The translations under genes were made by a program, and so were the position numbers. A stretch of 8,841 bases of DNA from Candidatus Jidaibacter sp. (lineage in GTDB: Bacteria; Pseudomonadota; Alphaproteobacteria; Rickettsiales; Midichloriaceae). The stretch spans positions 1 through 8,841 of the forward strand of contig JAJTHY010000027.1 of NCBI GenBank assembly GCA_021298045.1, given 5' to 3'. Positions 1-7,306 of the stretch are shown in pieces (positions within the stretch are counted from its first letter, which is position 1; each line of letters starts with the position of its first letter). The notes under the pieces are model-generated. The model was given only the letters and a program-made list of their open reading frames with translations, was not told the origin of the DNA and ran no database searches.

Positions 1-1791
1 AACCTCTCTTAAATTCGAAAGTATCGCTGCGTCAAGAGGTTGCACCGCATTTTTATCTTCGATGAAGTCTCCAAAGTAACTACCCTCATCATCACCCACT
101 GGGTCTTCCAAGCTCATTGGCTCTTTAGCAATTTTCAATACCTTACGCACCTTCTCCACTGGCATCCCGAGCTTTTCAGCGATCTCTTCAGGTGTTGGCT
201 CTCTGCTAGTATCATGTACTATTTGCCTGGTAGTGCGCATAATTTTATTGATGGTTTCAATCATGTGTACAGGTATACGGATTGTACGAGCCTGATCTGC
301 TATAGATCTAGTTATAGCTTGCCTAATCCACCAAGTTGCATAAGTTGAAAATTTATAACCACGCCTGTAGTCAAACTTATCTACCGCTTTCATCAAGCCA
401 ATATTGCCTTCTTGTATCAGATCTAAAAATTGCAAGCCCCGATTAGCATACTTTTTAGCAATAGAAATCACTAAACGCAAGTTGGCTTCTATCATCTCTT
501 TTTTAGCTCTACTAGATTGGCGCTCACCTTTTTGCACCGCATTCACCAAGCTCTTGAAATTATATACATCAATTCTAATTTCTTTAGCCAAAGAAATAAT
601 TTTTTGACGAATCTTGTCTATTTCTTCTTTGTCTTTTAAAAGATTCGCGATATTTTTGATCTTAGATTTCGCTAAAATCTCCATTAGATCTTGGTTGATT
701 TCGTTATTTTCATAAATTTTAAATAACTCAGCTCGGTTGATTTTATGCTTATCAACAACCTTTAAGAAGCTGGATTCTATAGAAATTATCTTCTTGTTTT
801 GCGAATAAAGCACACTAAGAATTTGGTCAACTTTAGACTCACTAAGTCTAATCGATTTCATTTGCTCAGCCACTTGGTCAGAAAGATCTTCGTATTCTTT
901 TTCAATAGCTTTACTTACTTTCTCACCCTTCAATGCAGCTAAAAGCTTATCTTGCTGAATATCTATAATCTTGCTACTCAATTCTGCAACGTTACCAAAA
1001 ATCTCCATCGCGCGAGGTCTAAGCTCGGTCTCCATGCTTATTATGGATAAAGCATCAGCATCATCTGCGGAACCATCATCAAACTCTTCAGTCGACTCTT
1101 CTGTCTCACTCTCTTCTCCTTCTTTAGCTTCCTCTGAGTCTTCTTTTTCTTCAGAAGCCTCTTCTTTGTCAGCTGCTTCAAAATCTAAATCTTCAAACTC
1201 CTCAGATTCTTCATCCTCTGCACCTTCAAATTCCTTACCAAATTCTTTGCTATAAGTCGCATCCAAATCAAGGATGTCACGTAGCATTATCTTTTCGTTT
1301 ATTAACCCATCATACCATTTAACAAACTCGCTGAGCGCAATTGGAGTTTTGGACAAAGCAGTAATCATAGTGTCTCTACCAGATTCTATGCGCTTCGCAA
1401 TCTCTACCTCACCTTCTCTGGAAAGCAGCTCTACATGCCCCATTTCTTTAAGATACCGCCTTACTGGATCATCACTTCTCAGAGAATCATCTTCTTCCTC
1501 ATCCTCTTCTTTTTCCTCAGCCTCTGCTTCTGTTTCAAATTCTGAAGATAAAGCTACCTCTTCATCCTCTTCAGGACGCTCGGTGATCTTTATCCCTTCA
1601 TCATTGAAAAAAATAATAGCGTCATCAATTTTTTCCGAGATCAAGCCTTCAGAGTCCAACACCTTACTCAACTCATCATATGTAACAAATCCGCTACCAC
1701 GTTTTTTGTCTAATAAATCCTTCAAATTAGAATCCATTTTATTTTTCTTTTCGAATTTTTTAGGTGCATTTTTAGCAGTAGTTTTATTCAT
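1..1791 (-). CDS. rpoD: RNA polymerase primary sigma factor RpoD (sigma-70), 3' end cut off by the window edge
   Basis: This is the housekeeping sigma factor, which binds core RNA polymerase and recognises -35/-10 promoters. The frame is open from the ATG at 1789-1791 to the window edge (597 codons). Region 1.2 begins at about residue 108 (DPVRRYLKEMG). Region 2 spans about 435-500, with NLRLVISIAKKYANRGLQF, DLIQEGNIGLMKAVDKFDY and the -10-recognition stretch around YKFSTYATWWIRQAITRSIA. Region 3 follows (RIPVHMIETINK, then EPTPEEIAEKLGM). The visible part ends at about residue 597, just before region 4, so the -35-binding helix-turn-helix is outside the window. Two very acidic segments interrupt the N-terminal half: about residues 80-102, and 178-247 in the non-conserved region between 1.2 and 2.1. 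The start codon shares one base with the dnaG stop (TAATG), and only a weak ribosome binding site precedes it, which suggests coupled translation from the dnaG message. The identification is secure. Confidence 0.98.
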   Translation of the reverse strand, partial: MNKTTAKNAPKKFEKKNKMDSNLKDLLDKKRGSGFVTYDELSKVLDSEGLISEKIDDAIIFFNDEGIKITERPEEDEEVALSSEFETEAEAEEKEEDEEEDDSLRSDDPVRRYLKEMGHVELLSREGEVEIAKRIESGRDTMITALSKTPIALSEFVKWYDGLINEKIMLRDILDLDATYSKEFGKEFEGAEDEESEEFEDLDFEAADKEEASEEKEDSEEAKEGEESETEESTEEFDDGSADDADALSIISMETELRPRAMEIFGNVAELSSKIIDIQQDKLLAALKGEKVSKAIEKEYEDLSDQVAEQMKSIRLSESKVDQILSVLYSQNKKIISIESSFLKVVDKHKINRAELFKIYENNEINQDLMEILAKSKIKNIANLLKDKEEIDKIRQKIISLAKEIRIDVYNFKSLVNAVQKGERQSSRAKKEMIEANLRLVISIAKKYANRGLQFLDLIQEGNIGLMKAVDKFDYRRGYKFSTYATWWIRQAITRSIADQARTIRIPVHMIETINKIMRTTRQIVHDTSREPTPEEIAEKLGMPVEKVRKVLKIAKEPMSLEDPVGDDEGSYFGDFIEDKNAVQPLDAAILSNLREV

Positions 1792-3563
1792 TAAATAATA
1801 CCCAATTCCAATTTTAAGTTTTCATGTGTGCATTTTAGATTAGACAACCGAGCAAAATCCGATTCATCGGGGCGCGAGATAATTTGAGCAGATAAAATGT
1901 GTATCTCTGCTTCTAATCTTTTTACATAAATTAACTTCAGTAATCTTATAGCATAGGATACAGCTTCCTCAAGATTTTTAATCAAAAATGCTTTATTTTT
2001 CATATTATGGTATATACTAGAAAGAGCGTCTGCAAAGGACTTAAATAATTCCGCTTCCTTCTCAGGTTCGTTATTCATACTAGCAATTTCATCAAAGCCT
2101 CGCAACAACTCAATTCTAGCATTTTCAATTTGTTTATTATGTATCTCAATTTCAACAAACCCCTCCCAAATCTCATGATTTTTCAACACCTGAGGATAGG
2201 CAATCAAAAGCGATATTAGCTCTTCTTCCACTGAATCAGCACTCTCCATAACCTGCAAAACTGCAGCGCTGTCAAGTATCCCATTATCAAGTTTTTTCTT
2301 AAACCCCCTTGCAAAAAACAGCTCGCTAAATTTCTCTCTGAAAAAATTCTTATATTGCGACCTCAGGCTTAAATCGTTTATTTTCAAAACGATATTTTCT
2401 AAACGTTTGCGCAGGTTGCTTTTCTGCTCCGGTGTTTTAAGCGGCTTTAACGAATATTCTGCATCAAATAGATATTCTGAAAGCGGCTTCGCCTTCTGCA
2501 AAAACATGCTTAAGGTACTAATACCAGCTTTTTTTAGAACCTCGTCTGGATCTTTGAAATTCTCAAGAGCACATATCCTAAGACTTTTATCTGATTGAGC
2601 AATACTAATTGATTCATAAGCTATTTTCTTGGCAGCCATTTTTCCAGCATTATCACCATCAAACATAAGCACTGGATCAGAGCAATAATTCCATGCAAGC
2701 TCAAGCTGGCTTAATTTGAATGCGGTTCCTAGTGGCGCAACTGCTGTTTTAAAACCCGACTCATACATAGCGATTACATCCATATAGCCTTCTACGACAA
2801 CTATTGGCTCTTTGAGCTTTCGATTTTCTAAAACAAAGCATAGCCCATATAATTCATTACCTTTTTTGAAAAGTGGATTTTCATTGGAATTTATGTATTT
2901 TGGTTTTATATCTCCAAATGCCCTTCCCCCAAACGCAACAACCTGCTTTTTCACATCTAGTATTGGAAACATTACTCTTTCTCTAAACAAGGTATACAAA
3001 TCGCCAGAATCACTTTTACTAACTATTTTAGAGTCAATCACTACACTTCTGCCAAATTCTGATATCATTTGCTCCACAAGCTCGGCGCTGTTTATTGGAG
3101 CAAACCCTAGACGAAATTTGTTTATAGAATCAGAACTTACACCCCTCTCACTCAAGTACTGCCTAGCTCTTTTGCCTTCGGGAGATAATAGCTTATTCTG
3201 ATAGTAATTACATGCAAAGTCATAAATTCTTAAATATATTTTGCGCAGATCATCACCTTGCTTTTGCCGTAAGTTCATCCTAGGAATGCGAACTCCAGCT
3301 TCTGCAGCAAGCTTCTCCACGGCATCTTTAAAGCCAACTCCCTCTATTTTGGAAACAAAACTTATTATATCTCCATGCTCTCCACAGCCAAAACAATGGT
3401 AAAACCCTTTATCGTCGCTAACGGTGAAGGATGGACTTTTTTCATTGTGAAACGGGCATAGGCCCAAAAATTGAAAACTATTCTTTTGTTTAAGCGCCAC
3501 ATTGCGAGATATCACTTTTGAAGCCGGCAACTTCCTTTTGATTTCCTCCAAGTAATCCGACAC
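1791..3563 (-). CDS. dnaG: DNA primase DnaG
   Basis: DnaG makes the RNA primers for the lagging strand and works with the replicative helicase. The protein has 590 residues, a normal length for the family. The N-terminal CHC2 zinc-binding domain is intact, with ligands C36, H39, C57 and C60 (CPFH and CFGC motifs). The RNA-polymerase core follows (RERVMFPI near 194, FGGR at 211-214). The TOPRIM domain has VEGYMD at 257-262 with the conserved glutamate E258, then FDGDNAGKMA at 301-310 and KDPDE at 337-341 with the metal-binding aspartates. The C-terminal part (about 360-590) is divergent and would be the helicase-interaction region. The start is GTG at 3561-3563. It is chosen because a clear Shine-Dalgarno AGGGG (complement of 3571-3575) lies about 7 nt upstream and because the N-terminal sequence fits the family. 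The gene overlaps rpoD by one base and has its own likely promoter at 3600-3627. Confidence 0.98.
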   Translation of the reverse strand: MSDYLEEIKRKLPASKVISRNVALKQKNSFQFLGLCPFHNEKSPSFTVSDDKGFYHCFGCGEHGDIISFVSKIEGVGFKDAVEKLAAEAGVRIPRMNLRQKQGDDLRKIYLRIYDFACNYYQNKLLSPEGKRARQYLSERGVSSDSINKFRLGFAPINSAELVEQMISEFGRSVVIDSKIVSKSDSGDLYTLFRERVMFPILDVKKQVVAFGGRAFGDIKPKYINSNENPLFKKGNELYGLCFVLENRKLKEPIVVVEGYMDVIAMYESGFKTAVAPLGTAFKLSQLELAWNYCSDPVLMFDGDNAGKMAAKKIAYESISIAQSDKSLRICALENFKDPDEVLKKAGISTLSMFLQKAKPLSEYLFDAEYSLKPLKTPEQKSNLRKRLENIVLKINDLSLRSQYKNFFREKFSELFFARGFKKKLDNGILDSAAVLQVMESADSVEEELISLLIAYPQVLKNHEIWEGFVEIEIHNKQIENARIELLRGFDEIASMNNEPEKEAELFKSFADALSSIYHNMKNKAFLIKNLEEAVSYAIRLLKLIYVKRLEAEIHILSAQIISRPDESDFARLSNLKCTHENLKLELGII

Positions 3564-3599
3564 AAATGTTCCCCTGGTAATTTGGTTAACTCACAATTA

Positions 3600-3627
3600 A
3601 TAATAACAACACTACTAACTTTGGCAA
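3600..3627 (-). promoter_or_regulatory. Putative sigma-70-type promoter for dnaG-rpoD
   Basis: On the minus strand there is a -35 box TTGCCA (3622-3627, 5 of 6 to consensus), a 16-bp spacer and a -10 box TATTAT (3600-3605, 5 of 6). Transcription would start near 3593, giving a leader of about 30 nt with AGGGG ahead of the GTG start of dnaG. The region is A+T-rich, so chance matches are possible. The position and leader length fit well, but no experimental support is available here. Confidence 0.5.
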
Positions 3628-3657
3628 AAAGAATATTTTTAGACTTTTATTAATAAC

Positions 3658-4605
3658 TTATGTATTAAGCGTGAAATTCTCTAACTCCCTTATTTCCTTT
3701 TCAGATAGACCTGTAACCTTGAAGATTAGATCAGTACTCAAGCCTTCAGATATCATTCCACGAGCTATTTCCAAGGCTTTATTCTTTTCTCCCTCGGCTT
3801 TACCTTTCTGCAAGCCCTTCTGCAAGCCTTCCTCCCTGCCCTTCTGCAAACCCTCTTCCAGACCTTCTTGCCTTGCCGTAGACATAATATCGCGGTCGGT
3901 GAAAACCTGCTTCTTATACGCAAAATATCTATTACGCTCTTCTACCGTCATTTTTAAGATAGCAAGTCTTTCTCGAACCTTTTCCATGTATGGAGAGTGA
4001 AAGTTTTCTGGCACATCATCATTTTTCATCACGTATAGCCAATCGTCTATCTCTTTCTCAAGTCGCCCATCAAAAAGCGGGATTGAGATAAAAAAGTACT
4101 CAGGAAAAATATTCGTGGTGTCGGTGATATTACCAGTTAACGGATCCTTAATTTGGATACTAAGCCTTTTTTTGCTCTCCACTCCCTTGAAAATTGTTTC
4201 GCCATGATGGATAGGCTCCTCTCCCACAGGGAAGTACAAAATAGAAATGTGAATCACTTTTATGATATCAGAAAAGTCGCTCCCAGGGGACAAGTTATCT
4301 ACGATCAATCTTGATGTGTTAAAGCATGCTTTGTGCACAAAACCCTGCTGAATACTGCGCTCTATCTCAACTATATATTTGTTGTGATCTTCATCTTCTA
4401 CGATCACATCTGCCAACGAACGCTTGTATATATTGTCTTCTTTGTTGCTCTCTGTATCCAACAAAGCAATGATCTTCACATCCTTTTTGATTTCACCTTT
4501 GGCTTTAAGCAGCGCGGAAATGAAGCCCCCCACAATCTCATAATCACCCTTATCTTTAAGCAAGTACTTAATTGCATAGTCAAAACTTATTAGTGGCTTT
4601 TGCAT
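3658..4605 (-). CDS. Rpn family / PD-(D/E)XK nuclease family transposase
   Basis: This 315-residue protein has the plan of the PD-(D/E)XK nuclease family transposases (PDDEXK_2, related to Rpn recombination-promoting nucleases). The N-terminus has the usual opening (FDYAIKYLLKDKG, residues 8-20, then GFISALL). The probable nuclease core follows: SLADVIVEDEDHNKYIVEIER at residues 63-83, with D66 as the first acidic residue and E80-I-E82 at the second strand. Many family members have ExQ here, so the third position looks changed. The C-terminal tail (about 246-278) is a charged repeat of G-L-Q-K / G-x-E-E units, then a helical end (GLSEKEIREL), which is typical of the family. Such genes are usually multicopy, and members are thought to cut DNA and promote recombination rather than to move as classical insertion sequences. 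No terminal inverted repeats are visible beside it. It lies 94 bp upstream of dnaG on the same strand. No good ribosome binding site precedes the ATG, only an A-rich stretch. Confidence 0.87.
   Translation of the reverse strand: MQKPLISFDYAIKYLLKDKGDYEIVGGFISALLKAKGEIKKDVKIIALLDTESNKEDNIYKRSLADVIVEDEDHNKYIVEIERSIQQGFVHKACFNTSRLIVDNLSPGSDFSDIIKVIHISILYFPVGEEPIHHGETIFKGVESKKRLSIQIKDPLTGNITDTTNIFPEYFFISIPLFDGRLEKEIDDWLYVMKNDDVPENFHSPYMEKVRERLAILKMTVEERNRYFAYKKQVFTDRDIMSTARQEGLEEGLQKGREEGLQKGLQKGKAEGEKNKALEIARGMISEGLSTDLIFKVTGLSEKEIRELENFTLNT
3805..3864 (-). repeat. 12-bp in-frame tandem repeat in the nuclease gene tail
   Basis: Five 12-bp units lie head to tail. On the coding strand they run from GGTCTGGAAGAG through GGTTTGCAGAAG, GGCAGGGAGGAA and GGCTTGCAGAAG to GGCTTGCAGAAA. 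They encode G-L-E-E, G-L-Q-K, G-R-E-E, G-L-Q-K and G-L-Q-K. The period equals four codons, so gain or loss of units keeps the frame. Two adjacent units differ at one base only, which points to recent slippage or duplication. Confidence 0.85.
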
Positions 4606-4632
4606 CTTTTTTACATTTTAACATATTTGCTC

Positions 4633-4661
4633 AGCATAGCACAATATGCTCTGCTTTGCAG
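4633..4661. repeat. Two adjacent small hairpins in the nuclease-nfu gap
   Basis: AGCATA (4633-4638) and TATGCT (4645-4650) form a perfect 6-bp stem with a 6-nt loop. Directly beside it, CTGC-TTT-GCAG (4651-4661) forms a 4-bp stem. They lie just after the end of the upstream five-gene block in the direction of transcription. A role as transcript end or RNA stabiliser is possible. There is no run of T after the stem on the minus strand, so I do not call a Rho-independent terminator. Confidence 0.4.
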
Positions 4662-4686
4662 CTAGATTTTGAGAGAAAATATTGAA

Positions 4687-5232
4687 CTAAACAGCTTCAA
4701 CCGAGATAATCTCAGGTATGTAATGCTTAAGCATATTTTCTATCCCACTCTTTAGCGTGATCGTAGAGCTAGGACACCCAGAGCAAGAACCGTGAAGTTC
4801 AACATAAACGATTCCATTTTGGAAATCTTTGAAGATTATGTCGCCACCATCTTGGGCTACAGCAGGCCTTACCCTAGTTTCAATCAGCTCTATTACTTGC
4901 TTTGCAATATCCCCATGTGTTGTCGCATCTTCATTGGCCGCAGCCCCTTCTATGCATATTGGCAAACCTGCCACAAGATGATCCACTATAGCAGCAAGCA
5001 CAATCGGCTTTAAATAGCTCCAGTCATGATCAACAGATTTAGTAACGGTAATAAAGTCCGTTGTGAGAAACACACCTTTAACACCATCAATTTGGAATAA
5101 GCTCGCAGCAAGCGGTGATTCTTTTAAATCATTATCACCACTAAAACTCTTGATACCAGCAGACAATACTTGAACACCTGGTATAAATTTCATTGTGTGT
5201 GGATTCGGTGTCTCTTGGGTTTCAATAAACAT
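4687..5232 (-). CDS. NifU family Fe-S cluster scaffold/carrier protein (Nfu1 type)
   Basis: This protein probably carries or assembles an iron-sulfur cluster in the cytoplasm and hands it to apo-enzymes, as mitochondrial NFU1 does. The 181 residues hold two domains. The N-terminal Nfu domain (about 1-88) starts with the diagnostic FIETQETPNPHTMKFIPG and includes GVKGVFLTTDFITVTK. The C-terminal NifU domain (about 112-181) has RPAVAQDGGDI at 122-132 and the cluster-binding pair C150-S-G-C153 (HGSCSGCP). Both cysteines are present, so the protein should be functional. The start ATG has a ribosome binding site (AAAAAGG, complement of 5239-5245) 6 nt upstream, inside the end of the preceding gene. 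Only 3 nt separate the two genes, so it is the last gene of the five-gene block. The domain order differs from E. coli NfuA, which has an A-type N-terminal domain, so I leave the symbol empty. Confidence 0.95.
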   Translation of the reverse strand: MFIETQETPNPHTMKFIPGVQVLSAGIKSFSGDNDLKESPLAASLFQIDGVKGVFLTTDFITVTKSVDHDWSYLKPIVLAAIVDHLVAGLPICIEGAAANEDATTHGDIAKQVIELIETRVRPAVAQDGGDIIFKDFQNGIVYVELHGSCSGCPSSTITLKSGIENMLKHYIPEIISVEAV

Positions 5233-5235
5233 AAT

Positions 5236-5502
5236 TTACCTTTTTGGTTTTAGAAGTACATAATTAGGTCGTGCTAGTTCGTTAATCTTCCTACGATTCT
5301 CGTCATGTACACTTTCGTATAACGAATTTTTATCAGTTGAATAAATTTTCTCTGGTTTACCTATTGGCTCATTGATAAGCCTTTGGTCAATAACATCCTT
5401 TTTTACTTCAACATTCAAATCAATAACTTGCTTCTCTTGAATCGCAAAAGCAGCGTTGCTTAGCACAATTGCTAGCAATGACAAGAATCTAGGGGCAATC
5501 AT
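5236..5502 (-). CDS. Small predicted exported protein of unknown function
   Basis: I do not recognise this 88-residue protein. It begins with a clear signal peptide: a basic start, a hydrophobic core (about 6-16) and a probable signal peptidase I site after AFA at about residue 20. The mature part (about 68 residues) is hydrophilic, rich in lysine, aspartate, asparagine and glutamate, and has no cysteine, so it should be a soluble periplasmic or surface peptide. It starts 2 nt after the stop of the gene before it and ends 3 nt before the nfu start, and it carries the nfu ribosome binding site in its last codons. Its own ribosome binding site is weak, so translation may depend on the upstream gene. 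The signal peptide and the tight spacing support a real gene. Confidence 0.7.
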   Translation of the reverse strand: MIAPRFLSLLAIVLSNAAFAIQEKQVIDLNVEVKKDVIDQRLINEPIGKPEKIYSTDKNSLYESVHDENRRKINELARPNYVLLKPKR

Positions 5503-5504
5503 AA

Positions 5505-5867
5505 CTACTTATTATCTAATTTAAATTTCATACTGAAGCCATAAAAATCTTCACTCTTGAAAGAAGGGCCTTGGTTAAAGCTTTTAAAGCTGTTTAATGC
5601 CCCCTGCTGTTCCAGCATAGCGCTTCTAGCTCCAGCAACACCCGGCATTTTACTATAGTTCCGACTATAATTAAAGCTGAAATTGTTCGAAATTTCTTTA
5701 AATCCTTTTTTATCCTCAATACGCTGTATGAATTTTTGGTCTAACAAACTCCTTATTTCTTCATTACTCAGTAACTTAATAGATTGATTGCTGATAGCTT
5801 CCGCTCCAAAAGCAATATATGGAAATAACAACAAGATACTCAAAACTTTTAAAAGGTGATTTTGCAT
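5505..5867 (-). CDS. Predicted exported protein of unknown function
   Basis: I do not recognise this 120-residue protein. Residues 1-24 form a typical signal peptide (basic residue at 7, hydrophobic core LSILLLFPYIAFG, possible cleavage after AEA or FGA). The mature protein has a short charged helix-like part (about 30-58), then aromatic alternating stretches (NFSFNYSRNY near 62-71 and FYGFSMKFKL near 108-117) that could be beta strands, with a glycine-, serine- and glutamine-rich middle. It contains no cysteine. The ATG is preceded by AAAGGG (complement of 5877-5882) at 9-nt spacing, which supports this start. The gene overlaps the end of the membrane-protein gene by 19 nt and sits 2 nt ahead of the next small exported protein. 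An envelope role is plausible from the signal peptide and neighbours, but it is not shown. Confidence 0.75.
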   Translation of the reverse strand: MQNHLLKVLSILLLFPYIAFGAEAISNQSIKLLSNEEIRSLLDQKFIQRIEDKKGFKEISNNFSFNYSRNYSKMPGVAGARSAMLEQQGALNSFKSFNQGPSFKSEDFYGFSMKFKLDNK

Positions 5868-7306
5868 GCCTCGCTACCCTTTCTTGTGTATATGACAAAT
5901 TTATCATCTTTATAAATTTTCCGCCACTGGGAAAATACTTTATTATAACTAACTATTTTTAAGGATTGACTCCCTATAATAGCTGTATCAACTTGATGTT
6001 TATCTAATAGCCCTTTCAAATCACTGTCATCCATAAATATCTTCAAATATTCATCCAAAAAAGATTCACTAAAAACCGTACCAGCACGACCATCAATAAA
6101 ATATCTATTATTACCTTCAGTCCACAAAGCCAAATAACCCCCTATGTTATACTCATTGAATACTCTGGCTCCCTTACAATTGTGATTCAAAAACTTTATA
6201 GCTTCAAGTGGAATTTTATCAGAGACGTCTGCGCGTGATCCTTGCAAATATGGGGCCGCAACGCTACCCATAATAGCAAAGATAATAAGCGCAATGACTT
6301 TTAATCGGTTACTCAAAACAAATTTACTAGGACTCATCGCTATTATCGGCTCCAAAGCATAGCCTAGATATGGAACCGCAAGAACAGCAAAATAACCAAA
6401 ACTCCTCCTGCTAGCAAGAGAGGCAAGCAGCCAAATGAAAGCTAATATTCGATAAGCAACTGGAATCCTGCGATCAGCAAATCCACCGACCATCATTAAT
6501 ATAATTATTACCATTGATGGGCCATATTGATGCCCAAAAGAAAATGGAAGCCACTCGCTTATATAGCTAGTAATAACGCTATTTAAGGTTCTGAAAACTG
6601 CTATAAATATTTTATATCCCAAAGGATTTATGAGGATACTCGCAAAGCAAAAGAGCGCCACTATAATAAGAGCACGTAACCATGCATAATCCTTTTCATA
6701 TATAGACTGCACCATAAACGCAAATAATATGGTATATATAACAATGAAGCTACCATGAGTGTTGACCCACAATATGGTGATTATTGGTAATATAAATAAG
6801 AGCTTAATTTCTTTTTTGTATATTATGAAAAGCGTTAATCCAGAAAGCATATACGTAAGCATCTGAGGGCGAGCATAAAGCGAATCCCAAAGCAACAAAG
6901 CTGCGAGCGTTGTAGTTACAGCCTTAGTATCAGCGTTAAAACTTTTAAAGCTAACGCATATTAAGTAGACCAAAGCAATTGTTAATGCAAATAAAAGTGA
7001 CTGCAAAAAATAAAGGCCATCTTCTCCGCTGAACTGGTAAATATAATATACGGCAATATCCCAAGCCCAGGAAAGATTATACCACTGCTGATCCGACGTA
7101 AACGTTAGCGTATCGTGTACTGGTATACTATTACCTTTTATGATAATTTCACCGGCTTTTATATGCCAAGCGGCATCAGGATCGATAAAAATATTTTTAC
7201 TGAATAAGCTGGCTATAATAAATGAAACAACGAGCACGAAGCACAAGTTAATTAAATCAGTCCATTTTTTTGGTGACTGGGAAATAGATGGAAAATTTAC
7301 TGCCAT
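5849..7306 (-). CDS. Polytopic membrane protein, probable GT-C-fold glycosyltransferase-like
   Basis: This 485-residue inner-membrane protein has about ten or more hydrophobic segments between residues 19 and 350, and a soluble C-terminal part (about 355-485). After the first membrane segment (19-36) the loop carries D42-P-D44 in DPDAAWHIKAGEII, followed by D65 and a tryptophan-rich stretch near 75-82. An acidic pair in the first outer loop is the hallmark of GT-C glycosyltransferases, which use polyprenyl-phosphate sugars. The C-terminal domain has VFNEYNIGGYLALW (382-395) and FIDGRAGTVF (403-412), a pattern I associate with uncharacterised GT-C-like proteins. Donor and acceptor cannot be read from the sequence. 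The ATG lies 50 nt inside the end of the kinase gene in another frame. AAAGG is present but only 2 nt from it. A later TTG at 7244-7246 would remove the overlap but has no ribosome binding site and would cut into the first membrane segment. The reading frame is secure; the function is moderate. Confidence 0.85.
   Translation of the reverse strand: MAVNFPSISQSPKKWTDLINLCFVLVVSFIIASLFSKNIFIDPDAAWHIKAGEIIIKGNSIPVHDTLTFTSDQQWYNLSWAWDIAVYYIYQFSGEDGLYFLQSLLFALTIALVYLICVSFKSFNADTKAVTTTLAALLLWDSLYARPQMLTYMLSGLTLFIIYKKEIKLLFILPIITILWVNTHGSFIVIYTILFAFMVQSIYEKDYAWLRALIIVALFCFASILINPLGYKIFIAVFRTLNSVITSYISEWLPFSFGHQYGPSMVIIILMMVGGFADRRIPVAYRILAFIWLLASLASRRSFGYFAVLAVPYLGYALEPIIAMSPSKFVLSNRLKVIALIIFAIMGSVAAPYLQGSRADVSDKIPLEAIKFLNHNCKGARVFNEYNIGGYLALWTEGNNRYFIDGRAGTVFSESFLDEYLKIFMDDSDLKGLLDKHQVDTAIIGSQSLKIVSYNKVFSQWRKIYKDDKFVIYTRKGSEACKITF

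Noticed and set aside
971..1798. Serine-rich plus-strand open frames at 971-1255 and 1274-1798
   Set aside because: They are the reverse reading of glutamate/aspartate-rich rpoD codons (GAA/GAG read back as TTC/CTC and, shifted, TCT/TCC). The conserved sigma-70 sequence lies on the other strand.
3647..3656. Perfect 10-bp palindrome TTATTAATAA just after the nuclease gene stop
   Set aside because: It is made only of A and T in an A+T-rich gap, has no loop and no following T run, and so is not a credible terminator or operator.
3658..4605. A complete insertion sequence around the nuclease gene
   Set aside because: I see no terminal inverted repeats or target-site duplications in the 81-bp and 94-bp flanks. 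Members of this family usually lack them.
4615..4644. Possible promoter TTGTGC-18-TAAAAT ahead of the nuclease gene
   Set aside because: The -35 box matches at only three positions, the spacing is long, and the start point would leave almost no leader before the ATG.
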